A stretch of 64,000 nucleotides of DNA from the NCBI RefSeq assembly GCF_036663835.1, contig NZ_JAXOJT010000001.1, forward strand, positions 1,426,001 through 1,490,000. The letters run 5' to 3'. Within the stretch, counting starts at the first letter, position 1, and every line of letters starts with the position of its first letter. The DNA comes from Sphingomonas sp. LT1P40 (GTDB lineage Bacteria; Pseudomonadota; Alphaproteobacteria; Sphingomonadales; Sphingomonadaceae). Under the pieces are notes generated by a model that worked only from the letters and a program-made list of their open reading frames with translations, was not told the DNA's origin and did no database searches. A program made the translations under genes and the position numbers. Positions 1 to 7,668 of this stretch are shown here, piece by piece.

Positions 1-283
1 TGAAGTTCACCCGAACCGTCCGCCCGCCCGCCCGAACGAACGGCACGGCCATCAGCATCGCCTCACGATCGTCCTCGGACAGGCCCGCGCGAACGACGGT
101 CATATCGCTTGAAGGAAACTGATCCAGCGCCTCCCCATCCAGAAACAGGTCGATCGCCTCGATCGCATTGCGCTCCAGCTCCGCCAGATCCTCACCCGCC
201 GAAAAACAGCCCGGAAGATCGGGAAAAGAAATGCCGTAACTGCTGTCCTCGTCCTTGTGAACGATACCGATATAATGGGTCAT
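1..283 (-). CDS. hicB: HicB-family antitoxin (partial, cut by window edge)
   Basis: Ninety-four residues are visible from ATG at 283 running off the window start. The N-terminal half has the HicB partial-RNase-H-like fold signature, with SFPDLPGCFSAGED at about residues 19-32 and a helix rich in E and A after it (DLAELERNAIEAID). HicB proteins bind and neutralise the HicA mRNA interferase and often repress the operon through a C-terminal DNA-binding part, which would lie outside the window. It follows hicA by 11 bp on the same strand. Family assignment is secure; the C-terminal type (HTH or RHH) is unknown. Confidence 0.88.
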   Translation of the reverse strand, partial: MTHYIGIVHKDEDSSYGISFPDLPGCFSAGEDLAELERNAIEAIDLFLDGEALDQFPSSDMTVVRAGLSEDDREAMLMAVPFVRAGGRTVRVNF

Positions 284-294
284 TCGATCTTCCT

Positions 295-477
295 TCAAAT
301 CCATCCCGCCAGTTTCGCGATGCTTCGCGCGGTGCCGATCGGCAGATTTTTCTTTGGGTGCGGGACAATGATCGTGACGACGCCTTTGCGGAATTTGTGA
401 TGTGATCCTCTGGTACCGACCAGCTCATACCCCTCCTCCCGCAGGCGTTTGACGATATTCCTGCTGTCCAGCTCCAT
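295..477 (-). CDS. hicA: HicA-family mRNA interferase toxin
   Basis: Sixty residues, normal for HicA. It shows the double-stranded-RNA-binding-like fold motifs GSHHKF (residues 24-29, containing the catalytic His) and VPHPKKNLPIGT (39-50), ending IAKLAGW. HicA toxins cleave mRNA and are held inactive by HicB, encoded just downstream. I chose the ATG at 477; an in-frame GTG at 495 would add six residues but would run into the dyad at 486-510, which looks like the operator. No strong Shine-Dalgarno sequence is visible before either start. Confidence 0.88.
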   Translation of the reverse strand: MELDSRNIVKRLREEGYELVGTRGSHHKFRKGVVTIIVPHPKKNLPIGTARSIAKLAGWI

Positions 478-485
478 GCGTATGA

Positions 486-510
486 TGATACGCACTATTT
501 GCGTGATATC
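486..510. promoter_or_regulatory. Dyad upstream of hicAB, candidate operator
   Basis: GATACGCA, a CTATT spacer and TGCGTGATATC form an imperfect inverted repeat (ACGCA/TGCGT arms are perfect) 9-33 bp upstream of the chosen hicA start. HicB proteins commonly autoregulate through such dyads. This is inference from position and symmetry only. Confidence 0.45.
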
Positions 511-569
511 AAGGTGCGGGTAGCATAATGCGCGCGGGTCGATGGAAACGACCTGCGGCTATCCTTTGG

Positions 570-594
570 CCCTTTCCCGCGTTCGCGGGAGAGG
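570..594. repeat. Intergenic hairpin, CCTTTCCCGCG / CGCGGGAGAGG
   Basis: Two 11-bp arms (571-581 and 584-594) match at 10 of 11 positions around a TT centre, and a T-rich stretch (TCTTCTTCTTTT) follows. It resembles the short GC-rich palindromes common between sphingomonad genes and could act as a terminator on the plus strand, but no plus-strand gene ends here. Confidence 0.5.
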
Positions 595-732
595 TGGTGA
601 GGGTCTTCTTCTTTTAGACCGGGTGTGTTGGTTCAAACCACCCACATGCAGGCGATGACGATGCACGCGACAACGGAAGAGGCACTTCTCCAGAACAAAA
701 ATCTACTTTAGGCCAATCAGCGGAGGACATGA

Positions 733-1515
733 ATGGCGACACTAACCGACCCCGCGCGTGAACTTGCCGACCTAGCCGAGAGGATCAAAGCGACCAGCAA
801 GAAGCGCGGCGATGCCTATCTGGCTGAGATGTTCGATGTGGATACGCACGACGCCAACTTTGCCCGCATCATCACTTGTATCCTTGAGAGGACGGAGTTG
901 GTGGAGAGCATCGTGGAAAAATCCACGATGGATAGCGATCATCAAGAAACTGTGCTGGCCGAACTCGTGCGCTTCCGACAGTTTTTCACACCGGCTCAGC
1001 TTGCAAACCATTGGCTCCAGGGATCACAAGGTGAGTTCACCGGCTGCATTCGAGCGCTGCAATTGCTCTCACCTATGGTCCGAAACCATACGAGCTACCC
1101 GCGACTAAGCGCTGCCGAGGTTTCGGAGTTTATCGGACTGATCGACGCCTATCTTGGTGAAATTCGAGAAAACCAAGATTTGCCTAACCTTGTGCGCCAA
1201 TCAATTAGCGATGGCATGTACGCATTCCGCTTTCAGTTACAAGAAATCGGTTGGCTCGGCTCAGGTTATGCCTTGGCGGCGTTTCGCCAAATCATGATGT
1301 CCTGCGAACTGATTCAGCGGGATATTCAGGGACAGCACAACCCTGACGCCGAGGCTGCACTGCGAGGCCTCGCTACGATTCTCAAGCAGTTCAAGGCGAA
1401 GGTTGACGAAGCGACTGGATGGACCGACACGGGGCAAAGCGTGTTCAGCGCCTATCAGCTCACTACCACGCTCGCTACGCCTTTATTGATTGGGCAGGCT
1501 CTCATATCGCGGTAG
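733..1515 (+). CDS. Hypothetical protein, no recognised family
   Basis: A 260-residue protein starting at ATG 733 with a good ribosome site (GGAGG at 722-726). I do not recognise a domain. It appears soluble and mostly helical, with a possible amphipathic C-terminal helix (residues about 240-260: TTTLATPLLIGQAL). There is no signal peptide and no catalytic motif I can name. Codon use is visibly less G/C-biased than in neighbours (many AAA, GAA, TTT, ATT), which suggests acquisition. It stands alone between hicAB and the 11-bp repeat array. A role in defence or an element remnant is possible, but nothing in the sequence shows it. Confidence 0.7.
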   Translation: MATLTDPARELADLAERIKATSKKRGDAYLAEMFDVDTHDANFARIITCILERTELVESIVEKSTMDSDHQETVLAELVRFRQFFTPAQLANHWLQGSQGEFTGCIRALQLLSPMVRNHTSYPRLSAAEVSEFIGLIDAYLGEIRENQDLPNLVRQSISDGMYAFRFQLQEIGWLGSGYALAAFRQIMMSCELIQRDIQGQHNPDAEAALRGLATILKQFKAKVDEATGWTDTGQSVFSAYQLTTTLATPLLIGQALISR

Positions 1516-1662
1516 CATAATCGCTCGCAGAGGATGCTGGTGCGTAGCAGCGCCTCGCCGTCAGCGCGAGGCTCAACCCCTTCCAATGTTGGATTTCATC
1601 TGATCTACCCTGATCGATGAAGCACCGGACACCCCCGACCGAGCACCCCTCACCCGGCCATC

Positions 1663-1858
1663 GTCGCGTCAGCGTCGCGCCTCAGTCGCATCGCAGTCAC
1701 TCACCCGTCGCGTCCTCGTCGCCCGTTCGTCGCACCGGTGTCGCCCAACTGTCGCCCACATGTCGCATCGGCGTCGAAAACCCGTCGCAACCCTGTCGCG
1801 ACGCGGTCGCTTCCGCCTGCAAACCCCGTCAATGTGTCAAGCAGCCGTCAATCGTCGC
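1663..1858. repeat. Helically phased array: GTCGC every 11 bp
   Basis: The pentamer GTCGC begins at 1663, 1674, 1685, (1696 as GTCAC), 1707, 1718, 1729, 1740, 1751, 1762, (1773 as GTCGA), 1784, 1795 and 1806: fourteen consecutive units of exactly 11 bp, with the six intervening bases unconserved. A weaker tail has GTCAA at 1828, 1836 and 1847 and GTCGC at 1854. An 11-bp period cannot be a codon-level repeat and puts every pentamer on about the same face of the helix. The array fills most of the 350-bp gap between the convergent ends of the gene at 733-1515 and the amidohydrolase. Nothing else is apparent in that gap. Confidence 0.9.
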
Positions 1859-1865
1859 CCCAGCC

Positions 1866-3545
1866 CTACCGCCCCGCCTCCACCTTCACCGCCGCTTGCC
1901 CGCGCCGGTACACCCGCTCGCCGCCAACCCATGTCTCGATCACCACCGTCCCGCGCAACTCGGTTGGCGACACCAGCAACGGGTCGCGGTCCACTACCAC
2001 GAAATCGGCGCGCAGGCCCGGTGCCAGATGACCGAATTTCTTCTCCGCAAATCCGGCATAGGCGGCATCGACAGTGAACGCCTTCCACGCCTGTTCGCGG
2101 CTCACCGCTTCCTCGGGTCGCCAGCCGCCGAACGGCTGCCCAGCCCCGTCCTGCCGCGTGAACCCGACGGCCCAGCCGACCCACGGGTTCGGACTCTCGA
2201 CCGGATAGTCGGACCCGAACGCCAGCCGCGACTTGTTCGTCAGCATCGATTTCCACGCATACGCCCCGCCAAGCCGCGCCGGACCCAACCTAGCTTCCGC
2301 CATCACCCGGTCGCTTGTCTGGTGCGTCGGCTGCATCGACGCGATGATGCCATGCTTGCCGAACCGTGGCAGGTCCGCCGGATCGACGATCTGCGCATGC
2401 TCGATCCGCCAGCGCCGGTCGCCCTTGTAGGTGTCCGAAACCTCATCGATCGCGTCCAGAATTTGCTGGTTGGCGCGGTCGCCGATCGCGTGAACGGCGA
2501 TCTGGAAATTATCCATCGACCCGCGCACGATCGAATTGAGCAGTTGCGCGTCGGTCATCATCGGCAGCCCACTATTGCCCGGCGCGTCGCTATACGGCGC
2601 CTTCAGCCAAGCCCCGCGCGACCCCAGCGCGCCGTCCAGCATCAGCTTGATGCCGCCCATCCGCAATTTGTCGTCGTACAGCCACGGCGTCGGCCCGGTC
2701 CCGCCCAGCAGCAGCGCCGTCTCGACCCCCTTGCCATAGCTCATGATCCGCATCCGCAGCGCGCCCAGATCGCCCATCCGGCGATAGGTCATCCAGTCCT
2801 CGATCGTCGTGCCCATGTCGGCGCTGGCGGTCACGCCCATGCTCAGCAGGATCTCCTGCGCCTTCAGGAATGCGGCGTTGCGGTCGCGCGGCGTGGGTTG
2901 CGGCACGACCCGTTCGATCAGCGCCATCGCCGCATCGACGAACACCCCGCCGGGCTTGCCAGCGACGATCTCGATCCGCCCCCCGCTGGGCGATTTACTC
3001 GCCGCCGTGATCCCCGCCGCCTTCATCGCCGCGCTGTTCGCCCACCCGGCATGCCCATCGGCGCGCGTGAACCAGGCGGGCCGGTCGCCGGTGGCCGCGT
3101 CCAGTTCGGCCGCAGTCGGAAAACGGCCCAGCCCCCACACTTCCTGATTCCATCCGCCCCCGGTGAGCCACGGTCGCGTGTCGTTCGACGTCGCATAACG
3201 TCGCACCGCCTCCTGCGCCTCGGCCAGCGACTTCGTACCCGACAGGTCGAGCGACAGCGCCTGAAACCCCAGATCCATGACATGCCCATGCGCGTCGATC
3301 ATGCCGGGCACGACGGTGCGGCCCTTCATATCCTCGCGCCAGTCCAGCTTCTCGGGCCGCTTGTCGCCACGCTTGAGCAGCTTCACGACTTTGCCATCCG
3401 GCGAGATCACGATGCCATTGAACCGGACAATGTCACCGCGCTCGTCCAGCGTCACGCCGTCGACATTCTCGACCAGCGCGTCGGCCAGCGCCGGGTTGAC
3501 GGCAAACAACGCCGCGATCAGGGACAGCGAAAGGGAAAGACGCAC
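1866..3545 (-). CDS. Exported YtcJ-like amidohydrolase
   Basis: A 559-residue metal-dependent amidohydrolase (Amidohydro_3, YtcJ type). Seen: a signal peptide (RLSLSLSLIAALFAVNPALA), the metal motif GMIDAHGHVMDLG, a HAIGDRANQQ motif, EHAQIVD, and the late FGSDYPVESPNPW aspartate motif. These enzymes hydrolyse C-N bonds in unknown amides or cyclic compounds in the periplasm. I chose GTG at 3545 because it has GGAG six bases upstream and begins exactly at the signal peptide; an in-frame ATG at 3584 would add 13 residues of non-signal sequence. It is divergent from ilvA, about 96 bp away. The natural substrate is unknown. Confidence 0.85.
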   Translation of the reverse strand: MRLSLSLSLIAALFAVNPALADALVENVDGVTLDERGDIVRFNGIVISPDGKVVKLLKRGDKRPEKLDWREDMKGRTVVPGMIDAHGHVMDLGFQALSLDLSGTKSLAEAQEAVRRYATSNDTRPWLTGGGWNQEVWGLGRFPTAAELDAATGDRPAWFTRADGHAGWANSAAMKAAGITAASKSPSGGRIEIVAGKPGGVFVDAAMALIERVVPQPTPRDRNAAFLKAQEILLSMGVTASADMGTTIEDWMTYRRMGDLGALRMRIMSYGKGVETALLLGGTGPTPWLYDDKLRMGGIKLMLDGALGSRGAWLKAPYSDAPGNSGLPMMTDAQLLNSIVRGSMDNFQIAVHAIGDRANQQILDAIDEVSDTYKGDRRWRIEHAQIVDPADLPRFGKHGIIASMQPTHQTSDRVMAEARLGPARLGGAYAWKSMLTNKSRLAFGSDYPVESPNPWVGWAVGFTRQDGAGQPFGGWRPEEAVSREQAWKAFTVDAAYAGFAEKKFGHLAPGLRADFVVVDRDPLLVSPTELRGTVVIETWVGGERVYRRGQAAVKVEAGR

Positions 3546-3641
3546 ATGGTTCTCCGGCAGGCGGCATTGATAGCCGCGCTTCATATACGCCAGCGAATAG
3601 GCGGTGTTCCTTCGCCGCGCCAGATGGTCTAGGGGCCGCCG

Positions 3642-4886
3642 ATGGCAACGCTCGCAGCACCCGCACCGCACGACCTTCCGGTCTCCCTCGCTGACGTTCA
3701 GGCGGCTGCGATGCGGATTAGCGGCTCGATCGTGCGCACGCCCACGCTGCATAGCAAAACGCTGTCGGACCTGACCGGTGCGACCGTCTATCTGAAATTC
3801 GAAAATCTCCAGTTCACCGCAGCTTACAAGGAACGCGGCGCGCTCAACACGTTGCTGCAACTCGACGATGCGGCCCGTGCAAAGGGCGTGATCGCCGCGT
3901 CCGCCGGCAACCATGCGCAGGGTCTGGCCTATCACGGCCATCGCCTCGGCATCCCCGTGACCATCGTCATGCCGAAACCGACTCCGACGGTGAAGATCAC
4001 CCAGACCGAGGGGCATCACGCATCCGTCATCCTCGAAGGCGAGACGTTCGACGAGGCTTACGCCCACGCGCGTCAGCTTGAGGCGACGAACGGCTACACC
4101 TTCGTCCACCCGTTCGACGACCCCCGCATCATCGCGGGTCAGGGGACGGTCGGACTGGAAATGCTTGTCGAAGTCCCCGCGATCGACACTTTGGTCATCC
4201 CGATCGGCGGCGGCGGCCTGATCTCCGGCATCGCAACGGTGGCCAAGGCGGCCGACCGTCCGATCGAAGTCATCGGTGTGCAGGCCGAACTGTTCCCGTC
4301 GATGTACAACAAGATCAAGGGGCTGCACGAACCGATCGGCGGCGATACCTTGGCTGAGGGGATCGCGGTGCGCGAGCCCGGCGGCATCACCTCGCTGATT
4401 GTCGACGCGCTGGTCGACGACATCATGCTGGTGAGCGAGCGCAAGCTGGAAGAATGCGTCAGCCTGTTGCTTCAGATCGAAAAGACCGTGGTTGAGGGTG
4501 CCGGTGCCGCCGGTCTCGCCGCGCTGATGACCGATCCAGAGCGCTTCCATGGCAAGACCGTCGGCATCGTGTTGTGCGGCGGCAATATCGACACGCGACT
4601 GCTGGCGAACGTGCTGCTGCGCGACCTCGCCCGTTCGGGCCGCCTCGCGCGGCTGCGCATCCGCCTTCAGGATCGCCCCGGTGCGTTGTTCCACGTCGCC
4701 CGCATTTTCCACGAACAGGCGGTCAACATCATCGAGGTGTATCACCAGCGCGTGTTCACCACCCTGCCCGCCAAGGGCCTCATCACCGACATTGAGTGCG
4801 AAACCCGCGACCGCGCGCATCTCGACCGGCTGATGACCGCCCTGCGCGACGCCGGCTACGAAGCGAGTCCGGTCGAACTCGCTTAG
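3642..4886 (+). CDS. ilvA: Threonine ammonia-lyase (threonine dehydratase)
   Basis: A 414-residue PLP enzyme that deaminates L-threonine to 2-oxobutanoate, the first step to isoleucine or in threonine breakdown. Seen: the PLP lysine K63 in FTAAYKERGA, the substrate loop SAGNHAQG (87-94), and the phosphate-binding loop IGGGGLISG (residues 188-196). The last 80 residues form an ACT-like regulatory domain (LRIRLQDRPGALFHVA). Length and the single ACT domain fit the shorter TdcB-like/ACT form rather than the 500-residue E. coli IlvA. It stands alone, divergent from the amidohydrolase. Serine/threonine dehydratase is the alternative name. Confidence 0.92.
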   Translation: MATLAAPAPHDLPVSLADVQAAAMRISGSIVRTPTLHSKTLSDLTGATVYLKFENLQFTAAYKERGALNTLLQLDDAARAKGVIAASAGNHAQGLAYHGHRLGIPVTIVMPKPTPTVKITQTEGHHASVILEGETFDEAYAHARQLEATNGYTFVHPFDDPRIIAGQGTVGLEMLVEVPAIDTLVIPIGGGGLISGIATVAKAADRPIEVIGVQAELFPSMYNKIKGLHEPIGGDTLAEGIAVREPGGITSLIVDALVDDIMLVSERKLEECVSLLLQIEKTVVEGAGAAGLAALMTDPERFHGKTVGIVLCGGNIDTRLLANVLLRDLARSGRLARLRIRLQDRPGALFHVARIFHEQAVNIIEVYHQRVFTTLPAKGLITDIECETRDRAHLDRLMTALRDAGYEASPVELA

Positions 4887-4893
4887 GGTCAAG

Positions 4894-4914
4894 TTATCCA
4901 CAGCTTGTGGATGA
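4894..4914. promoter_or_regulatory. Pair of inverted DnaA-box-like 9-mers
   Basis: TTATCCACA (4894-4902) is a perfect consensus DnaA box. TGTGGATGA (4906-4914) is the complement of TCATCCACA, one base off consensus. Together they form a dyad, ATCCACA-GCT-TGTGGAT, just after the ilvA stop codon. Two boxes alone do not make an origin; DnaA binding or transcriptional control here is inference. Confidence 0.45.
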
Positions 4915-5049
4915 ATTGAATCGCGCGCGCGACGAGCCGAGTCGCAGCCCCTTTCCTACAGATTCCCCGCTGCGCTATGGTGCCGCCAGCGCCCGTCTTT
5001 CGCTGGCGCAATCCCATGAAAATGCCGAAAACCGCGTTAACTCTCTTTC

Positions 5050-5079
5050 ATGGTGAATCACCTTTTCATCATGGATTCA
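5050..5079. repeat. Inverted repeat GGTGAATC...GATTCACC upstream of bpt
   Basis: Perfect 8-bp arms (5050-5057 and 5072-5079) are separated by 14 bp in the A/T-richer leader of bpt, each arm preceded by TCAT. It could be a regulator site for bpt; there is no other support. Confidence 0.4.
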
Positions 5080-5136
5080 CCGCTTCATAAGGCGGTCAGA
5101 CCAACGCGGTTTCGCAGGTGACAGGGGGCAATTTGG

Positions 5137-5910
5137 GTGACGGCACTTACGCGGTTTCCACGTTTTTTCGTGACCAGCCCGTCGCCCTGCCCCTATCTTC
5201 CGGGGAAGCAGGAACGGAAGATCTTCACCGAACTCACCGGCCCGCATGCCGGTGAGCTGAACGATGCGCTCGGCCGCATCGGCTTCCGCCGCAGCCAGTC
5301 GGTGGCCTATCGCCCCAGCTGTGTCGGCTGCAACGCCTGCCTTTCGGTGCGCGTCGTCACCGGCGAGTTCCGCCCCAACGCCACCCAGCGCAAGCTGATC
5401 CGCCGTCATTCGGACCTCGAGGTCACCGCCTGCCGCCCCTGGGCGACCGAGGAGCAATATGACCTGCTCCGCCGCTACCTCTCCACCCGTCACCCCGGCG
5501 GCGGCATGACTGCGATGGACGAAATCGACTATGCCGACATGGTCGAACAGTCCCCGGTCGGCACCTATGTCATCGAATATCGTGAGCCTGCGGAACGCGG
5601 CGGCGCGCTGGTCGGTGCATGCATCACCGATCATCAGGCCGATGGTTTGTCGATGATCTACAGTTTCTTCGACCCGGACGCCGGACGTCCCGGCCTCGGC
5701 AACCTCATCATCATGGATCACATCGTCCGCGCCCGGAACGCAGGCCTCGCCTATGTCTATCTCGGCTATTGGGTAAAGGGCAGTCAGCGGATGGAGTATA
5801 AGACCCGCTATCGCCCGATGGAAGTGCTCGGCCCGAACGGCTGGTCACGGCTGGCGGTCGACGAGCAACCGGGTGTTATGGCGCGGATGCCGGTGCGCGA
5901 AATGGCGTAA
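5137..5910 (+). CDS. bpt: Aspartate/glutamate leucyltransferase (arginyltransferase family)
   Basis: A 257-residue N-end-rule transferase that moves Leu (Bpt) or Arg from aminoacyl-tRNA to proteins with N-terminal Asp or Glu, marking them for ClpAP degradation. Seen: CPYLPG (residues 18-23), the cysteine cluster CVGCNAC (62-68), FRPNATQRK, and the acetyltransferase-like C-terminal half with [11 protein letters not shown] and [14 protein letters not shown]. Length fits bacterial Bpt/Ate. It starts with GTG at 5137, preceded by a purine run (AGGGGGCAA). It converges with the transglutaminase-like gene, leaving four bases between stops. Confidence 0.93.
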   Translation: MTALTRFPRFFVTSPSPCPYLPGKQERKIFTELTGPHAGELNDALGRIGFRRSQSVAYRPSCVGCNACLSVRVVTGEFRPNATQRKLIRRHSDLEVTACRPWATEEQYDLLRRYLSTRHPGGGMTAMDEIDYADMVEQSPVGTYVIEYREPAERGGALVGACITDHQADGLSMIYSFFDPDAGRPGLGNLIIMDHIVRARNAGLAYVYLGYWVKGSQRMEYKTRYRPMEVLGPNGWSRLAVDEQPGVMARMPVREMA

Positions 5911-5914
5911 CGGC

Positions 5915-6730
5915 TTACGCGTCGTTCCCCAATTGATCGACATGCAGGTCGACCTCCAGTTCCTCTTTCCCCTGCCCCAGCCGCGATCCCGCGATCGTCG
6001 CGGCGCCCGGTGCGTCCAGCCCGACAGCGACCCGCACATATTGTTCGTCAGGACTGCGCCCGGCCGAGGGGTCGAAGCCGACCCAGCCCAGCCGCTCGAC
6101 CCAGGCTTCGGCCCAGCCGTGCGGCGCGCAGGCGTCACCCTCGCCCTGCCGATATCCCGATACATAGCGAGCCGGTACGTCGATCGCGCGGGCACCGGCG
6201 ATGAAGATATGTGCCAGATCGCGTGAACTAGGTTCGGCCGCAGCCAGCGCCTGTGCCGCCGACAGGCCGGTATCGGGTAGGTCCGGCGCTCCGCGAAATC
6301 GCTTTGCCAGCGCTGCATTCCAGCGATGCAGGCAATCGAGCGACCCACTGCACCCGTGTTGCGCTTCCCCGACAAACGCCGTGAGCGCCTCGTTTCCTTC
6401 GGTCCGTGGCGTCGCACGACGGAACACGTCCGACGGCAACGGCTCGAAACTCCCACGCACCACGCCACTGGATTCGGTGGTCAGCACTTGTCCCGCGACG
6501 GTAATCTCGATCGCCTCGATTGGGCCGTCGGCGTAAAGCATCGTCACCTTGTTGCCGAACCCGTCGAGCGAATCCCGCAGCCGCACGTCGCAATCGACGT
6601 CGATCCGCCACGACAGCACGGTCTGATCGACCGTATCGGCGGGCGTCAGCCGCAGCATCTGCACCAGCCGCGCCTGTGGCTTGGAGAAGCGGTAAATCGT
6701 GTGATGTTCGATCGCCAGGCGCATCGTCAT
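5915..6730 (-). CDS. Transglutaminase-like protein with Ser in place of catalytic Cys
   Basis: A 271-residue protein with an N-terminal transglutaminase-associated beta domain and a C-terminal papain-like core. Family members read GVCQDFAH at the nucleophile; here the aligned stretch is PSSRDLAH, so Cys is replaced by Ser. The catalytic His (PHGWAEAWV) and Asp (VGFDPSAG) are kept. Start ATG 6730 overlaps the upstream gene by 4 bp (ATGA). It is the last gene of a three-gene operon with alpha-E and ATP-grasp proteins, a set predicted in the literature to make or modify small peptides. Peptidase activity is doubtful; peptide binding or serine-based chemistry is possible. Confidence 0.85.
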   Translation of the reverse strand: MTMRLAIEHHTIYRFSKPQARLVQMLRLTPADTVDQTVLSWRIDVDCDVRLRDSLDGFGNKVTMLYADGPIEAIEITVAGQVLTTESSGVVRGSFEPLPSDVFRRATPRTEGNEALTAFVGEAQHGCSGSLDCLHRWNAALAKRFRGAPDLPDTGLSAAQALAAAEPSSRDLAHIFIAGARAIDVPARYVSGYRQGEGDACAPHGWAEAWVERLGWVGFDPSAGRSPDEQYVRVAVGLDAPGAATIAGSRLGQGKEELEVDLHVDQLGNDA

Positions 6731-7668
6731 ATAAACCTGAACTGGCGCGCGATGGCGGCGTGGAGCATCGCGTTCTCGCGGATGAAGGCCTCCAGATATT
6801 CGTGCAGGCCGCTGACGATGACTTCGCTGGCGCGGGTTTTTTGCATCCGCGCGATCCGCGCCCGCGCCATCCGGTCGGCCTCGCCCTGCAACCCGGTCCG
6901 CTTGGCCAGCCCGTTCAGTTGCTCGACGACCTCCTCGACACAAGCTGCGAGGCTGCGGGGCAGTTCGGTGCGGCAAATCAGCAAATCGGTGACATTGGTC
7001 GGTGCCAGCCCGTCGCTGTACATCCAGCGATAGGCGGTGACGGCAGACACGGTTTGGAGGATCGTCGTCCACTGATCGCGGTCGACCACGCCGCCGACTT
7101 TCTCACCCTGCGGTAATAGCAAATGATATTTTACGTCGAGCAACCGCGCGGTATTGTCCGCACGCTCGATCGCCGCGCCCAGTTGGATCAACAGCGTCGC
7201 CTCGTTGCGCATCATCCGGTGGACCGCGCCCTCGAACCCGCGCGCCTCGGCCATCACGCCCTCGACCAGATTCAGCGTCGCCGCCGCCCCGCCGGGGCTG
7301 GAGCGATTGGCGAACAGCAACCACAACCGGTTGACCGCCGTCCAAGCCTCCCGCGTCAGCGCAGTGCGTACAGCCCGCGCATTGTTACGCGCCTGCTCCA
7401 GATATCGAACGATCGACCCCGGATGCGTCATATCCAGCGTCAGGAAACGCGACACCGGCTGCTGGCTCAGCGCGTCGCCGGTCGCCTTGAACGCCTTGTC
7501 ATTATAGGTGACGCTCAATGCGCTGGCCCATGCCGCCTCGCCCGCCGGGCTTGCCGACAGCGCGTCGAGCCGCACCGTCGCCTCGACCAGCCGCGCGGTG
7601 AAATCCGCCCGCTCGACATAGCGACCGAGCCAGTAAAGCGCCGATGCGGTGCGCGACAACATCCGCAT
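6727..7668 (-). CDS. Alpha-E domain protein
   Basis: A 313-residue all-helical alpha-E protein, recognised by the start MRMLSRTASALYWLGRYVER and by the regular helices rich in R, E and A. The biochemical role of alpha-E proteins is not established; they occur almost always between a circularly permuted ATP-grasp ligase and a transglutaminase-like protein, exactly as here. It overlaps the ATP-grasp gene by one base (TGATG) and the transglutaminase gene by four, so the three are very likely co-translated. There is no signal peptide or membrane segment, so it acts in the cytoplasm. Confidence 0.9.
   Translation of the reverse strand: MRMLSRTASALYWLGRYVERADFTARLVEATVRLDALSASPAGEAAWASALSVTYNDKAFKATGDALSQQPVSRFLTLDMTHPGSIVRYLEQARNNARAVRTALTREAWTAVNRLWLLFANRSSPGGAAATLNLVEGVMAEARGFEGAVHRMMRNEATLLIQLGAAIERADNTARLLDVKYHLLLPQGEKVGGVVDRDQWTTILQTVSAVTAYRWMYSDGLAPTNVTDLLICRTELPRSLAACVEEVVEQLNGLAKRTGLQGEADRMARARIARMQKTRASEVIVSGLHEYLEAFIRENAMLHAAIARQFRFI

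Noticed and set aside
1663..1858. CRISPR array
   Set aside because: The repeat unit is 5 conserved bases in 11; CRISPR repeats are over 20 bases with spacers of similar size, and there is no cas gene.
1617..3632. Very long open frame on the plus strand opposite the amidohydrolase
   Set aside because: Arg/Pro/His-rich composition with no domain, and its first 200 codons cross the 11-bp array; it is the antisense of a well-supported gene.
4894..5136. Chromosomal replication origin
   Set aside because: Only two DnaA boxes and no A/T-rich unwinding region, dnaA, parAB or gidA nearby.
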